From NCBI GenBank assembly GCA_959347315.1, contig OY365806.1:31560818-31624817 (forward strand): a DNA stretch of 64,000 nt, given 5' to 3'. The position numbers were made by a program, and so were the translations under genes. The notes beneath the pieces were generated by a model that saw nothing but the letters and a program-made list of their open reading frames with translations, searched no databases and had not been told where the DNA came from. This stretch comes from Bimastos eiseni (taxonomy: Eukaryota; Annelida; Clitellata; Crassiclitellata; Lumbricidae). Positions 1 to 15,998 of the stretch are shown here, one piece after another (position 1 is the stretch's first letter; each line of letters opens with the position of its first letter).

Positions 1-660
1 TTATCGCTGATTCTGCATGCGATCGGTTGTTTGGGCTATAATTGAGCTCGTGCAATTAACGAATACTGCGGTAGGTCGGGTAAATCGATGGCGACGAATC
101 GCCGACGATGCTTTTCGAAACTTGCCTTCTTTATATATACGTATATACATGATTATATATTATCCCTATATGTGCAGGATTATATACATATAAGGCCCAG
201 AATTGCTTCATATGTATGGATATATACATATGTACATATATATACGTCAGCATCTTTATGCTTTTATACGACGATATATGTCATCATTGGGCTGGGGTAA
301 TTTCCTTTGTTTTGGGGAGGGATGCGGTGGACTGGGTGGATTGATGTCATAGAGGCCTCTTCAGGAAAGGGTGCGGGTAGAGGGATGGGTGGAAGGTGGT
401 TTGACGATGGACGTGATTTGCGTTGAATCACGTGTCAGTAGTTCTGTCTGAGCTTGAGCTGCTGCTGCTGCTGTTGGTCATTGCATGGCGCTCTGCAGCT
501 GAAGACAGTCGTGATGGATTGCATCCTGTCTGGCGACGTCCTAGAAATGCGCCGCCACCGCCACCGCCGACATAATTGCCGTGTTTACGCTGCCTGCTAC
601 TGTTGCTGCTGCTGCTGTGACTCAGCTGACTGGGGTGATGCTGATGTGGGATGCGGACTG

Positions 661-1195
661 CGATGATGACGGTTTTGATGATGCTTAAGATGATGAAGAT
701 GATGAAGATGATGAAGATGATGACGCTGAGTGTGGAGGTGACAATACAGCTGCAATGACGAATGCTGCATTTTCTCTGCCAAGAAGGTTTGGTAGTTGTG
801 CTGAATGATTGTTAAGACGAGGAGGTGGGCTGGTGATAATGATATTAGATGATAGTGAATATGATAGTGAAGTAGTGGTCATGATGTGATTGATGATGAC
901 AACCAAGATGGTTATTTTGAACATGCTTATTATTATATATATTATTATCATTGTTTCAACTTTTATTATTACCATTTTTATTAAACTTATTATTATTATC
1001 ATTATAATTATTATTATTAGTAGTACTATTAATATTATTGTCAGTATTGTTATTATTATTATTGTTATCATTGCTATTATTTTTATTATTGCTATCATTT
1101 TTATTATTGTTATTGTAGTTAGTGTAGTTATTATTGTTGTTGTTGTCGTCGTCGTTGGCATCGTCATCGTCGTCGTCATCATCATCATCATCATT
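661..1195. repeat. Degenerate trinucleotide-rich tract (GAT / ATT / GTC)
   Basis: Interrupted GAT and GAA-GAT triplets from 661 to 724, then unique sequence, then ATT-rich triplets from about 925 that grade into GTC and ATC triplets by 1195. Reading frames here translate to runs of I, V, T and M on both strands, as expected of low-complexity DNA and not of genes. Confidence 0.8.
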
Positions 1196-1445
1196 GATTT
1201 TGCAGCTAGGCGTGAGAATGATTCCTTAGGCCCTTGGAACCTGACTAGGCGTGCATCTGCATGCTTGTGTGTTTCCCAGTTTCATTATCTGTCTGTCTGC
1301 CTGTCTGGCTGTGTCTTGTAGACGATTTTTCTTTATGATGGTCCTGTCGGCCCGAAGTAAAGTGTCGAGATTATGAAACCAAGTATTCACTTTCATCGAG
1401 ATTATATAACATCCTATTATGTACGATTATAAAACCGCAATAAGT

Positions 1446-1450
1446 TATAT

Positions 1451-1479
<29 letters not shown>
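1446..1479. repeat. (TA)n microsatellite
   Basis: Alternating TA run with a single G interruption. Confidence 0.85.
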
Positions 1480-1481
<2 letters not shown>

Positions 1482-2926
1482 TTGGAAGATGTTGTCAGTT
1501 TCACTCAACTGTAAATCAGGTTAAGCACAGAAAAGTATAGTAACGATTACTTAACCAATTCAAGCCTTTTGAATACGCATCGGTATACAGGGCTAGGAAC
1601 AGCAAGCATCTTTTTTATATTTTCAATCATAACCCAATAAATGGCCGAGAATCCTCAGGTTAGATAAGCAAAAATACGCTACGATATAAGATTAGGTTAA
1701 CAAAGACTTACTAAATATTGTATGCGGTCAATTTGTATAAAATTGGCAAAATACTTCATATGGTCAGCTTAGAAGGGTTTTGTTAGTTTAATCCTAGCGT
1801 AGATGTTAACCGCACAAGAATGGGTTTAGTTGCACTCGTAAGGGTATCGCCTCGAAGTTCGTCTTCTTCGCAATATCAGACCAGAAGATGTATTCTTCCG
1901 CACGAGGCGCTGTCACTGACCGGAAGTCATCACATTCCCGCGACGCCCGACTTCCGCATGGACGGAAACATTTCCGGCGGATCGTGCGGATGTCTGCGTT
2001 TTTTACAATTTGCCGCTCGCTTTCCAAGCGCGTAAATCGGACGATTTTGGTGGCCCATAGCAGCCCCTCTGCACCCCCATAGACCATCTGCGCCCCGCAA
2101 CATCCGGGTGGTCTTGGAGACGCGTACGGTATCCCGATCACTAGGCGCTCTGGCTCAATATATTTTGTTGGCGACTTCCTGGTGGGATATAGGCGTCTTC
2201 CGTCGTCCATTATGGACGGATATCGGTCGGGCTTAGCGCTGGGCCTGAGACGCCGAGCCTTGCGCAGCTGACGTTAGTGGACTTCATAAACAAATCAGGA
2301 CTGGACTTAATCAGACTCGGGTCGTGTCGTTATTACGAACAGGGCCCCACTGACGTCGACGAGGGAAGTGAAATTCATTAGGTATCCGCACGGCGGCTTT
2401 ATTGGACATTTCTGGATCGACCGCTGTGCGCCAGGGCGAACGGCGCTGGACGTCCCGTCGTCTCCCGATTATCAACGCCTGTGACCGCGAAGGCTTAATA
2501 AGCCCCGTCCGTCGTCCTAAGGCGGACGACGAGCGGCCAACGATCGCTCGACCTGGCCCGCTGACTCCTCGGCGGCGGAGGCGGCTCAGACCACCGTGCC
2601 TCCTTCTCCGCTGACAGCCTGTCCCACTTGGGGAGCTGAGTCGATCGTCGGTGACCGCGCGACCAAGACGTTTTATTGTCACTTGAGCGCATTGGGTTCG
2701 ATACCTGTTCTGTGATAACGCAATGCACCGATTTTCTTATTTCCATTTTAATATTCACCTCAATGTACTACTGTACATTACATTGAATTGCAATGTATTG
2801 CTGAGTAGTACAACACATGCAATTGCATAACGCTATATCATACTGCATTACATTACATGCTATTACATCATACATTGCTCCACATGACATTACGTCCTAG
2901 ATTGGTATGTGTCAATTCTCTGTCAG

Positions 2927-3492
2927 GGAGTGGTCAGATCCAGCTGTGGCAGTTCCTCCTCGAGCTTCTCTCAGACAACGGCAACGTCAACTGCATCTCT
3001 TGGGAGGGTGCCAACGGTGAGTTCAAGCTCGTTGACCCTGACGAGGTTGCCCGCCGATGGGGCGAACGCAAGAGCAAACCGAACATGAACTACGATAAAC
3101 TGAGCCGCGCCCTTCGCTATTACTACGACAAGAATATCATGACGAAGGTCCACGGTAAACGATACGCCTACAAGTTCGACTTCGCTGGGTTGGCCCAGGC
3201 CATGCAGCCGGCCTCAGCGACCGACCCTGGCGCCTACAAGTACCGCCAGCCAGATCTCTTCCTTTCCGGCTACCATCACCACCACAACGCTGCCGCCAAC
3301 CACCTGAACTTCATGAAGGGCCACCACCATCACCATCACCATCACTCCATGTCGTCGTCTGCCTCGCCCTTCTTCACCTCTCCGCCCGGATACTGGTCCA
3401 GTCCTGCTGGACCCCCGTCCTTCTACCACAACCTCCCGAATCCGACCATGCCACATCATCCGTCGCACATCGGACCCTACGCCTACTCCTGA
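2927..3492 (+). CDS. erg: ERG/FLI1-family ETS transcription factor, last coding exon
   Basis: DNA-binding end of an ETS factor that binds GGAA sites and, in animals, acts in mesoderm, endothelial or skeletogenic programmes. The exon follows a pyrimidine-rich acceptor (TTCTCTGTCAG) and opens with two bases completing a split Gly codon, the phase expected at this ERG/FLI1 junction. It encodes 188 residues. The ETS domain starts [13 protein letters not shown] and includes [20 protein letters not shown] and the recognition helix [11 protein letters not shown], ending [11 protein letters not shown]. All are nearly identical to vertebrate ERG/FLI1. The tail is diverged: a YHHHHN cluster, a run of eight His, then a Pro/Ser-rich part including PYWSSP-like and [10 protein letters not shown] segments that recall the ERG C-terminus. 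Stop TGA at 3490-3492. The Pointed domain and the start are off-window. A single invertebrate gene cannot be split into ERG versus FLI1. Confidence 0.96.
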
Positions 3493-3593
3493 GTTGCTAT
3501 TGGTTATAGGCAGAGATAATATAAACGGGAAAGGTAGGTAGGTCGACCAATGAGAATACAGGAAACTGGGTAAGCAGCTGGGAACCGGGTCAC

Positions 3594-3599
3594 ATTAAA
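3594..3599 (+). other. Candidate poly(A) signal (ATTAAA) for erg
   Basis: ATTAAA variant about 100 bases after the erg stop. A canonical AATAAA lies much further downstream near 5323, so the true 3' end is uncertain. Confidence 0.3.
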
Positions 3600-4327
3600 G
3601 AAATAACCGAATCACAAAGCATGGAACTAAGTCACAAAAAGTAGGGTATTGGGTCATAGCAAGTTCACTGGTTACAAATTGGAGTTGACTTACATATCAA
3701 TCTACTTTCTATATCAAACAAATGTTTCCTCATAAGTCTGTCCCTCGCCGTCCAATGTCTCACCTTACTTTGATCTGCGTTCGATATATTTCACTTGTCT
3801 CTGGAATACATCCGTCAGACGTCCTCAAATTCTGTTTCCATACTCCTTCCCACATTTTCAAGTTATTATTATAAATACAGCCGCCATAACAGCTTCCCTT
3901 TGTCCGTTTCTTGCATATAGGTTACTTAATTATTGTATGATGATTTTAGACAACCATATGACTTGACGTGGTACTCATTAAAAATTTGGTCACCTAATGT
4001 CGGTGTTTAAGTCGTGATTTGTAAATCTGAGATCACAATTTACGGTCGACACGTGCAATGCACACCTGTCTCAAATAGACATTGGGTTGTCATAACAACT
4101 GATTGCCACAGTTCAAGCCAACCAATCAGGGTCATGGTACAACAATAGGCCAACCAATCAATGCCTAATCGATGACCCAGTTTCCTCGTGGTCAAATTTA
4201 AATGAGTGCTCTACCTTCCTTTCTTGATATAATCTGTGCTAGTAAGTATGTACGTCGCGTCCGTATTGTGACAGCCACTGGCGCCGATGTTGTAGGCGAC
4301 AGTTGCCGTCGTATACGTAGCACCAGC

Positions 4328-4341
4328 GTTGCCTAGGAGAC
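4328..4341. promoter_or_regulatory. RFX X-box-like palindrome
   Basis: GTTGCCTAGGAGAC is an inverted pair of RFX half-sites with a 2-bp spacer, matching the family consensus for RFX dimers. It sits in a GC-richer island (about 4250-4350) 840 bp after the erg stop. No gene start is visible beside it. Confidence 0.4.
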
Positions 4342-5390
4342 GGCATCGCTCAGTTCGAAAGCTAATCAACATATTGCTTTTGAAATCCTCTTTTGCTGCA
4401 TGCTATTTCATTTAATTTTTTTCGATTTTATGGAACTTCTTTCGTAATTGCCTCAATTCAGTATACGAATGACTTGAGACTTAAGTACCGCTTTAAGGTC
4501 CGTTTATATAACCATGTTTATTATTATTGTCATCATTCTTATTATTTTTTGTATGCAGCGTATAATGCGATTTGGTCAGTGGTCACTTAGCTGTAAGCAA
4601 CGAATGATTATCCTGTAACTGCGTGCGTTTGCGTTTAATTACCTACTTACCCCGATACTAATGTGACCAGAACGTTGATTAACTTTCGAATAATGTCTAT
4701 AAATAGCAGACATGCACTAAGAATGTGGGAATGATGTTTTGGTAGTTTGAAACAGTAGGCGCTAAAACCACGTGGTCCAGCAGCGCTAGTGTCTCATGTT
4801 TTCAAAATGACTTTAAAGCCATTGACAAAATGACGAAGAAATTCGAAATTGCAGCCATGATCATATTAATGTTTATAATTTTATATAGCTCCTTCCTATG
4901 AGATAATTTCTCATATATGCCAAATGTAGCTATGAACATGCATGTATGTGATGTATCCATGCTTGTACGTGTGTATGTATGCGTGTAGTATGTAGCTGAG
5001 CACAGTTTGTCTGGTTGCTTTAGGGCAACAATGAAAATTTTTAAGACAATTTCAGTGAATTGGCCACACTCTTGGCAATGAACGATTGCATAAAATGAGT
5101 CAAGAAAAATATTATGTGTAAATAGTTAGAATGAAACTTATTTCATGTGATTTATCATGAACCGCTTAATTTATTAAAGACGCGATCGCGTCAGATTGAA
5201 TAATGATCTAGTCAATATTAATTATACATATATGTTGTAAACGGTTTTGTTTGTTTGATAGTTAATTTATTATTTTGTTTAGTAATTTTGTTTAATAAAT
5301 CTTCTATTGCCTGAGATATGATCCACAAATAAAGACTGGTATATATTGTAGAAAAACACGACTTTTTACGATGTATTTGTCTGTCTGAGT

Positions 5391-5452
5391 GTATGTTTGT
5401 ATGTCTGTATGTTTGTATGTTTGTATGTTTGTATGTGTGTATGCATGTGTGC
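5391..5452. repeat. (TGTATGTT)n-type simple repeat
   Basis: Imperfect TGTATGTT/TGTATGTC repeats. Confidence 0.75.
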
Positions 5453-6497
5453 ATGTATTCATGAACATCTTTCCTCGCTCTACATTTCTTCACTCAAAAT
5501 TCTTTGCCTCTTCCCCTGTCTATCCAATAACCTCTTTGTCTTACAATTCCTCCCTGTTTTATTTCCCACTCCCTCCTGTCTTTCTCTCTCTTCCTTCCTG
5601 TGTGCCTTAATTCCTGCTTCTCTTACACCGTGTGTCTCTGCCTCGAAGTATACGACCGCACCATCTCTCACCCCACTCAACCTCATCGCGGCGACCGACC
5701 CTGCGCAAATCTAGCGTCTCTAAAATGACTTAATGACTTAATCGCAGTCCGTCAACATCGCTAATGAGCCCTCCTCCCATTATCGTCCACGTCTTCGCCT
5801 TCTTTATATTCACAGTGGTGTTCCTGGCGGCAGTTCCATCGACTTTCATCGTCTCCCCTTCCCACCCAACGTATGAAGCTGACGAATAAACCGCATTGGG
5901 TTGCGTACCACATGCATCATAAAACAACCGCAAATGATATACGAAATTGAACGTAATCGTAATCGAAACCTGAAGCGCTATGTAAATGCCACGCATAGGG
6001 CACCAGCTCATTTATGAAAACAGAGGAAGAAGAAAGACAGCAGAAGGAGAAAATGGAATAGATGAGCTGCAAGAGAAGGAGGCGGAGGAAGTGAAGGTGA
6101 TTGTGTTGGTGGAGAAGGAGGAGGGGGAAACAAGGAAAGGAGAAAGATAGATAACTTGATGAAGAGGAAGAGCAGATAGGATTAGGATGAAGACGAGTAT
6201 AAAAACATTGACACGAATTAGGTGGATGAGGAGGAGGAGGAAGAAGAAGGAGAGGAGGAATGGTGTGATGAGGATTAGGAGAAGCGATCCACTGAAACCG
6301 TCTAATCGCATTATCAGTTCAGTTGCTGATCGAAGAAACGGCAGAAAAACGACGCCAACCAATTGCTCTACGACCAATTAACAACGCGACCAATTAAGGC
6401 CTTAGCTAATTGGCTGCCAGACCATACAAAAATGGCCTACTTAGCACCGTCCACTGGCTAATTGAATAATTGCACTGAAGCCGACCGAGCGATTATT

Positions 6498-9898
<3,401 letters not shown>

Positions 9899-10734
9899 GA
9901 GGCCAAAGAATGACGTCACGTGCCTGGAGCATGGATGGGTCACCCATTTGTGACGAAATGTGACGAGGGGAGTAGGGTCGACGAAATGTGACGTCGCATC
10001 ATCACATCAAACTATTTCCTTTTATTAAAAACTATCACTCAATTAAACATGCTCCACTTATTTAGCAGTAACTGTTACCACAATTGAAGAAAACTAATTA
10101 TTATAATTGTATTCTTAATTTTTGGATTGTTTACTTTTACGGTTGATGTAATTTTTGGGTTTTGGAAGTGACGCAGGAATTCTGTAACACACAAGCAGGA
10201 ATCAATTATATCACAAAAACGCATCAGGTCACAAAAGTCACTGCACGTCGGCAACGTGAACTAACGATTATAAGCGCAAATGAAGAAATTGGAGAGAGCG
10301 TTGATAGAATAGGCGAAGAAAGGCTGGATTTTAATGGAATATCCATTGAATAAGATGATGAGATCCATGTTCTCTCTATTTATTCCACGATTGAGCTTTT
10401 TACTTCTGCCTGGGAGAATGGAGAAGCATAGAGTTTGGATCGTTTCAAGTTATTGTTATTAAATTATTTATAAATGCAATGAACTTTTCATTTCGTGGAA
10501 TGCATGAGTGTAGTAGCTATAGACCTACTTTCTCCATTTTTCTTCGTTCTACTATATAGTTTAAAGTATTTTTACATTAAAATTATTTTATTTGTTATTC
10601 TAATAAAATTTGCATATAACATTCTGAACATCTGGCCTTTTCGGAGCCAGAGTTTTGTGACGTCATATTTGAGGGGTCGTGTCATTTGTGACGACGTGTG
10701 ACAAAGGGAACGGGGTCAAAATGCGCCCAAAATA
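9899..10734 (-). mobile_element. MITE-like DNA transposon, family 1, degenerate copy
   Basis: About 830 bp related to the better copy at 36678-37183, in opposite orientation. Shared blocks include the TGACGTCAC-rich left end, GTGACGAAATGTGACGAGGGG-type words, the inner sequence around CACCACAATTGAA, and the right-hand TTTGTGACGACGTGTGACAAAGG. A segment of about 300 bp (10130-10460) is absent from the other copy and contains a small open frame (10162-10353) of unknown origin. The outer right terminus is lost into the adjoining (AAT)n microsatellite. TIR words resemble GGGGCCGTCC elements described in many invertebrates (possibly ISL2EU-like; from memory). Confidence 0.7.
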
Positions 10735-10800
10735 ATAATATAAAATAAATAAATATAAATAAAAGTAATAATAGTAGATCCCTAATAGTAAAAAATAATA

Positions 10801-11049
<249 letters not shown>

Positions 11050-11699
11050 TCGATGTTTGGTTCACCAGTCACTCTCGACGCAGTATTTCTAATTAATCGA
11101 TTATCTTAGACATCGGTCTAATAAATGCTATGTTAGTACCGTATAAGTTGTTTCTGGCAGACGTCGTCTTTCGGTAGAAGGAGGGAGGCATTGAGGGAAA
11201 ATGAGAGGCAGCGTGGGAGGTAGGAATTCGAGAGGGAAGAGGTCGGAGAGGAAACGAAGGGAGGGTTTCCTATAATATGATTTTGGATCAAGATAGCAGC
11301 AAATTCAATCGTCACAATCATGACTATGGAAATCATGAAAGGAAAGTCTCTGCTGCTGCTGCTGTCTGTGGTATTCATCCACCACCACCTCCTTTCATCC
11401 AATCATCCTTCCTTTTTTCTTCCATGCATCTCTTCCACCACTTCATCTTTCCTTCCTTCCTTCCTTCCTTCCTTCCACCTGCATTCTCAGCGCTGTCTCT
11501 CCCTCCCTCGCCATCCACCATCCCTCCACTCACCAGTTTTAATAATAATTCGATATATCCGGCTGACTACGCTTCGAAGTATGTCTCGCCATATAATCAA
11601 CGTATACTCTCTCTCTCGCTGCTGCTGCTGCTGCTGCTGCACGTGTCCTTCGCGATGCGCATGCGCGTGCCACGGAGCGCCAATGCACAGAGCAAGGAA

Positions 11700-11925
11700 A
11701 CGCCATCGACAGACGGTCGACCATCCAATAAATATCTTCGTCATAAACCACGCGAAACTGACGTCGAATAATTTCATAGGCTTTTATTGGCGATGGCTTT
11801 ATTGCAGTCGGTCTGCGGCACACAAAGGTGTCGAAATTTCTCGAAGTTTTTATTATTGCGAGCGAGTATGTTTAATTTATACGGAGCCAAACTCGATTCT
11901 ATCGCCGGTTGAAATTTAATAATTC
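11700..11925. promoter_or_regulatory. Candidate non-coding regulatory block
   Basis: About 225 bp of non-repetitive, CpG-containing DNA between microsatellites. It carries several TTTATTG/TTTATTA words and CCAATAAA, resembling posterior Hox/Cdx-type sites. The inference rests on texture and motif clustering only; no conservation data are available here. Confidence 0.25.
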
Positions 11926-12329
11926 TGGTCGTCCCGCTGTGAACTGTGGATTATGACTCGGAGGCTATCACTGCAGGTGCGTGCTTTGGCAGCACATTTG
12001 GTTTTCCGTATTATGTGGAAGAGAGTTGGTGGGTGTTCGAAGGTGGGCGGCTGGAATGAAGGGCCGCAGGGCGAGTATCTTGGGCTTGCTAAGAGGACAA
12101 TTTTAGGCGTTAGAATTTAGAAATAGAGTGCAAAGTTAAATTCAAGTTACGTATGAGAGTTGGAATTTTAATTAGGTTGCTAGGTGTAGTTATACCAGGA
12201 TCGTGTGAGTGGGGCTAATGGGTCCAAATAGATCTAGATGAAACTGATGCGTAGGGTTGACTGGCATTACTCGGTAACTGATTGGTTTATTTGATACTAA
12301 ACTGATCTTTTGGCATGCTAAAGTACTAA

Positions 12330-12500
12330 ATTAATTGAATCAGTAAATCATTGATTCAGTTAATCATTGATTCAGTAAATCGTTGATTCAGGAAATCATT
12401 GATTCAGTTCATCAATGATTCAGTAAATCATTGATTCGGTGAATCATTGATTTAGTAAATCATTGATTCAATAAATCATTGATTCAATGATTCAGTTTCA
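12330..12500. repeat. 16-bp tandem repeat (TCATTGATTCAGTAAA)n
   Basis: About ten imperfect copies of a 16-bp unit, with changes mostly in the TTCAGT part. Confidence 0.85.
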
Positions 12501-13741
12501 ATCCTTCGGTGAACGATTGACTGATTCTGCCTTTGAATGATTACTCGTGCATTCGTGGCGACAGCGAAGACGGTGACGACGACAACGACGAGGATGATTG
12601 CACCGAAAACGACGCCGATTATGATGACGTGACAGACACGAAGAGTGATGACATGGATGCGCCGACGGTGAGTCCGTCCGTCCGTCATCACGTGCGAGGC
12701 TCGAATTAGTCTCACATCATACCCTTTGGCGGGGCAGGGTGAAGTAGGGGTGGGCGAAGTAGGGCTGGGCGAGGTAGGGTAGGGCGAGGTAGGGTAGGGC
12801 AATCCCTCCCTCCTCCGTCCCTCTACCCCTCCCCATCCACCTCCTCTGCCATCTCCTTTCCCGTTCCACCCCTTCCCTCTCCTCCCCGGGGCTATTAAAT
12901 GCCGAGCGGGAGACGCAGTGGACACGTGCGATGCAGTGCACCTGTGTTTTAAAGCTACGGATATTATTAATAAAAACGTTGTCACCGACAGTCGAAACAG
13001 TTTCTGTATTGACCGTCACGTGCCCCAGAAACTGCGGAGGGGTGGCGTTCTTTTGTGCCACCCACCCACCCCCAGCATGGCCATCGGGCGGCGACCGGCC
13101 GGGGCGTGTCAGTCAGGGCCTTGGATGACCTTGCCCAGAGGGGGGTAGAGGTTATTAAACACTGACGACGCTCGCTGATGGCCACTTTGACAGTGAACGG
13201 ATTATTTTCTGTTATACTTGCGACGACGTCTGTCGAATGAGTTGCTTATGAGCACGTCGACCGTACACTGAAGAACAGGCGCCGAAGAAGAAAACTGACA
13301 CAGAGGAAGCTCAGTGCGTTGGCTAGGGAACTGGAAGGGGAAAAGCTGACTGGAATATCTGATGTCGTCAGATGCCAGTCTCTTCAGAAAAATAGAGTAG
13401 ACTATAATTATGTGAAAGAAACTAACAACGGGGCACAGACAGAAACGGACTGACAGACAGACAGACTGACAGACCGATCAACCAATTCACTTATTTGGCT
13501 GACTGCCAAAAGCAAAGTATGCAAAACTATGGGTGTTACATTCCTGCGTCAATTTATATCGATTCTGTTGGATAATATTTATCTATAGGACTGTAGACAA
13601 CAGTTACTGTTGGATCATTATCCAATTATTAAAATAAGTGTTATGTGTTATATATAATTATGTTAGAGACTTCATTTTCTTATAATCTCAACTTTTCAGA
13701 ATGAGTGATGAGTGGCCTGTCATTATCCATCGACGTCTTAT

Positions 13742-14273
13742 GTTTCCACAATGTACGGGCAGTGTACCCATTGGTTATGGCCCATCCTATATTACGGATT
13801 TTTGGACCCCTCTCCCTGTTGCACCACGTACATTTCTTGGACCCATCCACCTGCGTACGTACATTTTGGCTCTACCCGGCCCTATTGCAAAGGTTAAATA
13901 GCTAAAACATCTATAAGGACATTGATTTTACCACAGGCTATTTATTTTTGTTAAGCATCATTTTAACAGCTTAAATTTGTTAACTTTCATGAAGTAATAA
14001 AACACTAACAATACTTGCATTTAAAAAATTTAATGCTACATAAACTTGATTAAGCAAGAATATGGTATGTGCATGATTGGGTTAAAAGTTCTTATTCAAT
14101 TTAATATTCCGTATTTGTGTACTTAGACAATTATATTTGCGTACATATTTTTCGGGACCCCGTCCCCCTCCCCACCATAAGCACACGTACGCAAAATCGC
14201 CGAAATTCGAAACTCCCTTCCCCTCGTTGCGTAGGCCTACGTAATATGTGGACGGCCCCCTGTAGTTGAGTTT
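13742..14273 (-). mobile_element. MITE-like element, family 2, copy 1
   Basis: About 530 bp that aligns in reverse orientation with 48538-49026. The right end (minus strand) reads GGGGCCGTCCACATATTACG then a TACGCA word. The interior shares the GCGTACG words and the block around AGGTTAAATAGCTAAAACAT. The left end retains a degraded inverted copy (GGCCCATCCTATATTACG). No transposase. Confidence 0.8.
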
Positions 14274-14327
14274 AATTGGAAAATAGGGTGCAGCTGAAAC
14301 AGCAATTTGAAACCAAATGTATGCCCT

Positions 14328-14400
14328 GGTGTTTGGTTTTGAACCTCATCCCTCTCTTTTGGCAGTTCAGCATGCTATGACCACTACACTATCAAACGCC
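14328..14400 (-). repeat. tRNA-Gly-like SINE head / tRNA pseudogene
   Basis: On the minus strand a 73-nt tRNA-like sequence starts GGCGTTTGATAGTGTAGTGG and ends AGGTTCAAAACCAAACACC. The 5' GGCGTTT and 3' AAACACC can form an acceptor stem with one mismatch, and A-box-like and B-box-like (GGTTCAAAACC) segments are present. The anticodon-loop region reads CTGCCAA (Gly-GCC-like). Stem mismatches and the lack of a clean cloverleaf argue for a SINE head or pseudogene. Confidence 0.55.
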
Positions 14401-14868
14401 TGTGATCATTTAGAATGGTGCATAAATGTGTTGGTCTGAGCAGTAAGAGCGGATGTCGTGCTTGCCCACTCAATGGAGCAAATGATATTAAAAATAATTT
14501 ATATAGCGTACATGTAAAACTAAAGAGATGAAAGATACACGGATGAAGAGATTCACTAATGCAGGCATACTTTACGACGTGTACATTCTATAAGTTGGAG
14601 TCATCTCTTAAACCGTATCTTTTATTGTTCCAGTGTATCTGCCAAAAAACATGAAATATCTCTAGATCTACTTCTATAGAACCACAAGATCAAAGAGTTA
14701 TAGGAGAAGATACCTGCGGTTGGTTAAGTTCTGCCTATGGCATAATTTCTAGTCATATGAATGGTTGAGTGATAGTAAAGTTGATTAAGTTGTATAACAA
14801 TTAACAATGGTCGTTAGCTGAATGGTCATGCAGGGGTGATCGTGGCATTGCATGAGGTCATAACCAGA

Positions 14869-14869
<1 letters not shown>

Positions 14870-14937
<68 letters not shown>
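14870..14937. repeat. (TA)n microsatellite
   Basis: Pure TA run of about 68 bp. Confidence 0.95.
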
Positions 14938-14939
<2 letters not shown>

Positions 14940-15410
14940 CAATTGGTTCAATTGCGCCAATGGTTGTTGGCTGACAGTGGTCATATATCCACAAGTGAGG
15001 CTAACTAAGGTATCCTATTTCTTTTTCCTCCTCCTACTTTTATACTCAGCAACCTGTATATATATAACCTTCTCATGCGACCATGCAGTCAACGTAGACA
15101 ATGTATACATTATCCGACATACTATGACTATATTTTCCGTCCAGACACATTCATGATCTAAGTTTAAGTATATACAATCCCCTTTTTCGTCGACTGAAAG
15201 CTTCCACAGATTACTTTGCATTTCGGGGCTACATAAGCAGTTCACTAAATTACTATACACTGCATCGTCTAATTGGATTTGTTCATAAACTATAACTTCA
15301 TGGTGTCATCTTAAAACGTATAAACGAATGCAACTGAACTGTTGCAGTTTATAGTACATACATGCACCAAAGGACATATATGGAGGCTGTTTTCAAATGC
15401 AAACAGGCAT

Positions 15411-15460
15411 TATATATATATACATATATATATATATACATATATATACATATATATATA
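15411..15460. repeat. (TA)n with TACATA variants
   Basis: TA-rich run with regular C interruptions. Confidence 0.85.
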
Positions 15461-15933
15461 GTAGCCCTTGGATGGCCAAAGGAGAAACGGCGGACACAGG
15501 CTGAAGTGAATCAGCGACTGCATGGATCAATTAGGAGGAGCATCGAGGCGTCACCTCTTACCGTGTCATCTCCCGTCAAGCAGAGACGTCATGTCACGTC
15601 AACCGTAAAATAAGTGTCAATTTTGAAACCATAAATATTTAAACATCTATCGGATATATATATATATATGCATGTATGTATAATTATCTAACATTAGGCA
15701 GTATGCGAAATTTCCAAGATAAGTGCACAAACTTATGCGTGAATATAAGATTGAGAAACAGGAAATATAATAACAGAGTTCTGCATTTCTGTGTCTAGCA
15801 TGAAGCGTGTAGAAATATGAGGATAAAGGAAATGGCATCATGCATATACGCAGAACAACAGACATTTGCGTCTATCAATTAGAGTAGGAGTACGTCGAAT
15901 CTGACGGTTATATGCATATACATACAAATAATG

Positions 15934-15934
<1 letters not shown>

Positions 15935-15980
<46 letters not shown>

Positions 15981-15998
15981 CATATATATATATACATA
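15935..15998. repeat. (TA)n microsatellite
   Basis: TA run broken by TTGCA. The flanks (15461-15930 and 16000-16500) show no supported gene. Confidence 0.85.

Larger units (their letters stand above)
1..2926. other. Probable erg intron; no recognised exon
   Basis: Sequence upstream of the splice acceptor of the ETS exon. The exon starts in mid-codon, so at least one earlier erg exon must exist; I see none here. The stretch holds AT-rich DNA (about 120-260), a trinucleotide-rich tract (661-1195), a short (TA)n run, and a CpG-containing, non-repetitive block at about 1800-2750 that has no convincing reading frame but could be regulatory. Confidence 0.6.
3493..6497. other. erg 3' UTR / intergenic; no gene seen
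   Basis: Mixed-composition DNA without a convincing ORF. It contains an X-box-like motif at 4328, TATG-type simple repeats near 5391-5452, and a GA-rich purine stretch at about 6015-6270 whose reading frames are compositional only. Confidence 0.6.

Noticed and set aside
2600..2760. GGGTTCGATACC as a tRNA B box
   Set aside because: No A box or stem partners in the surrounding 100 bases.
15440..15613. Plus-strand ORF after a TA repeat
   Set aside because: Starts in repeat DNA, no homology recognised, no splice context.
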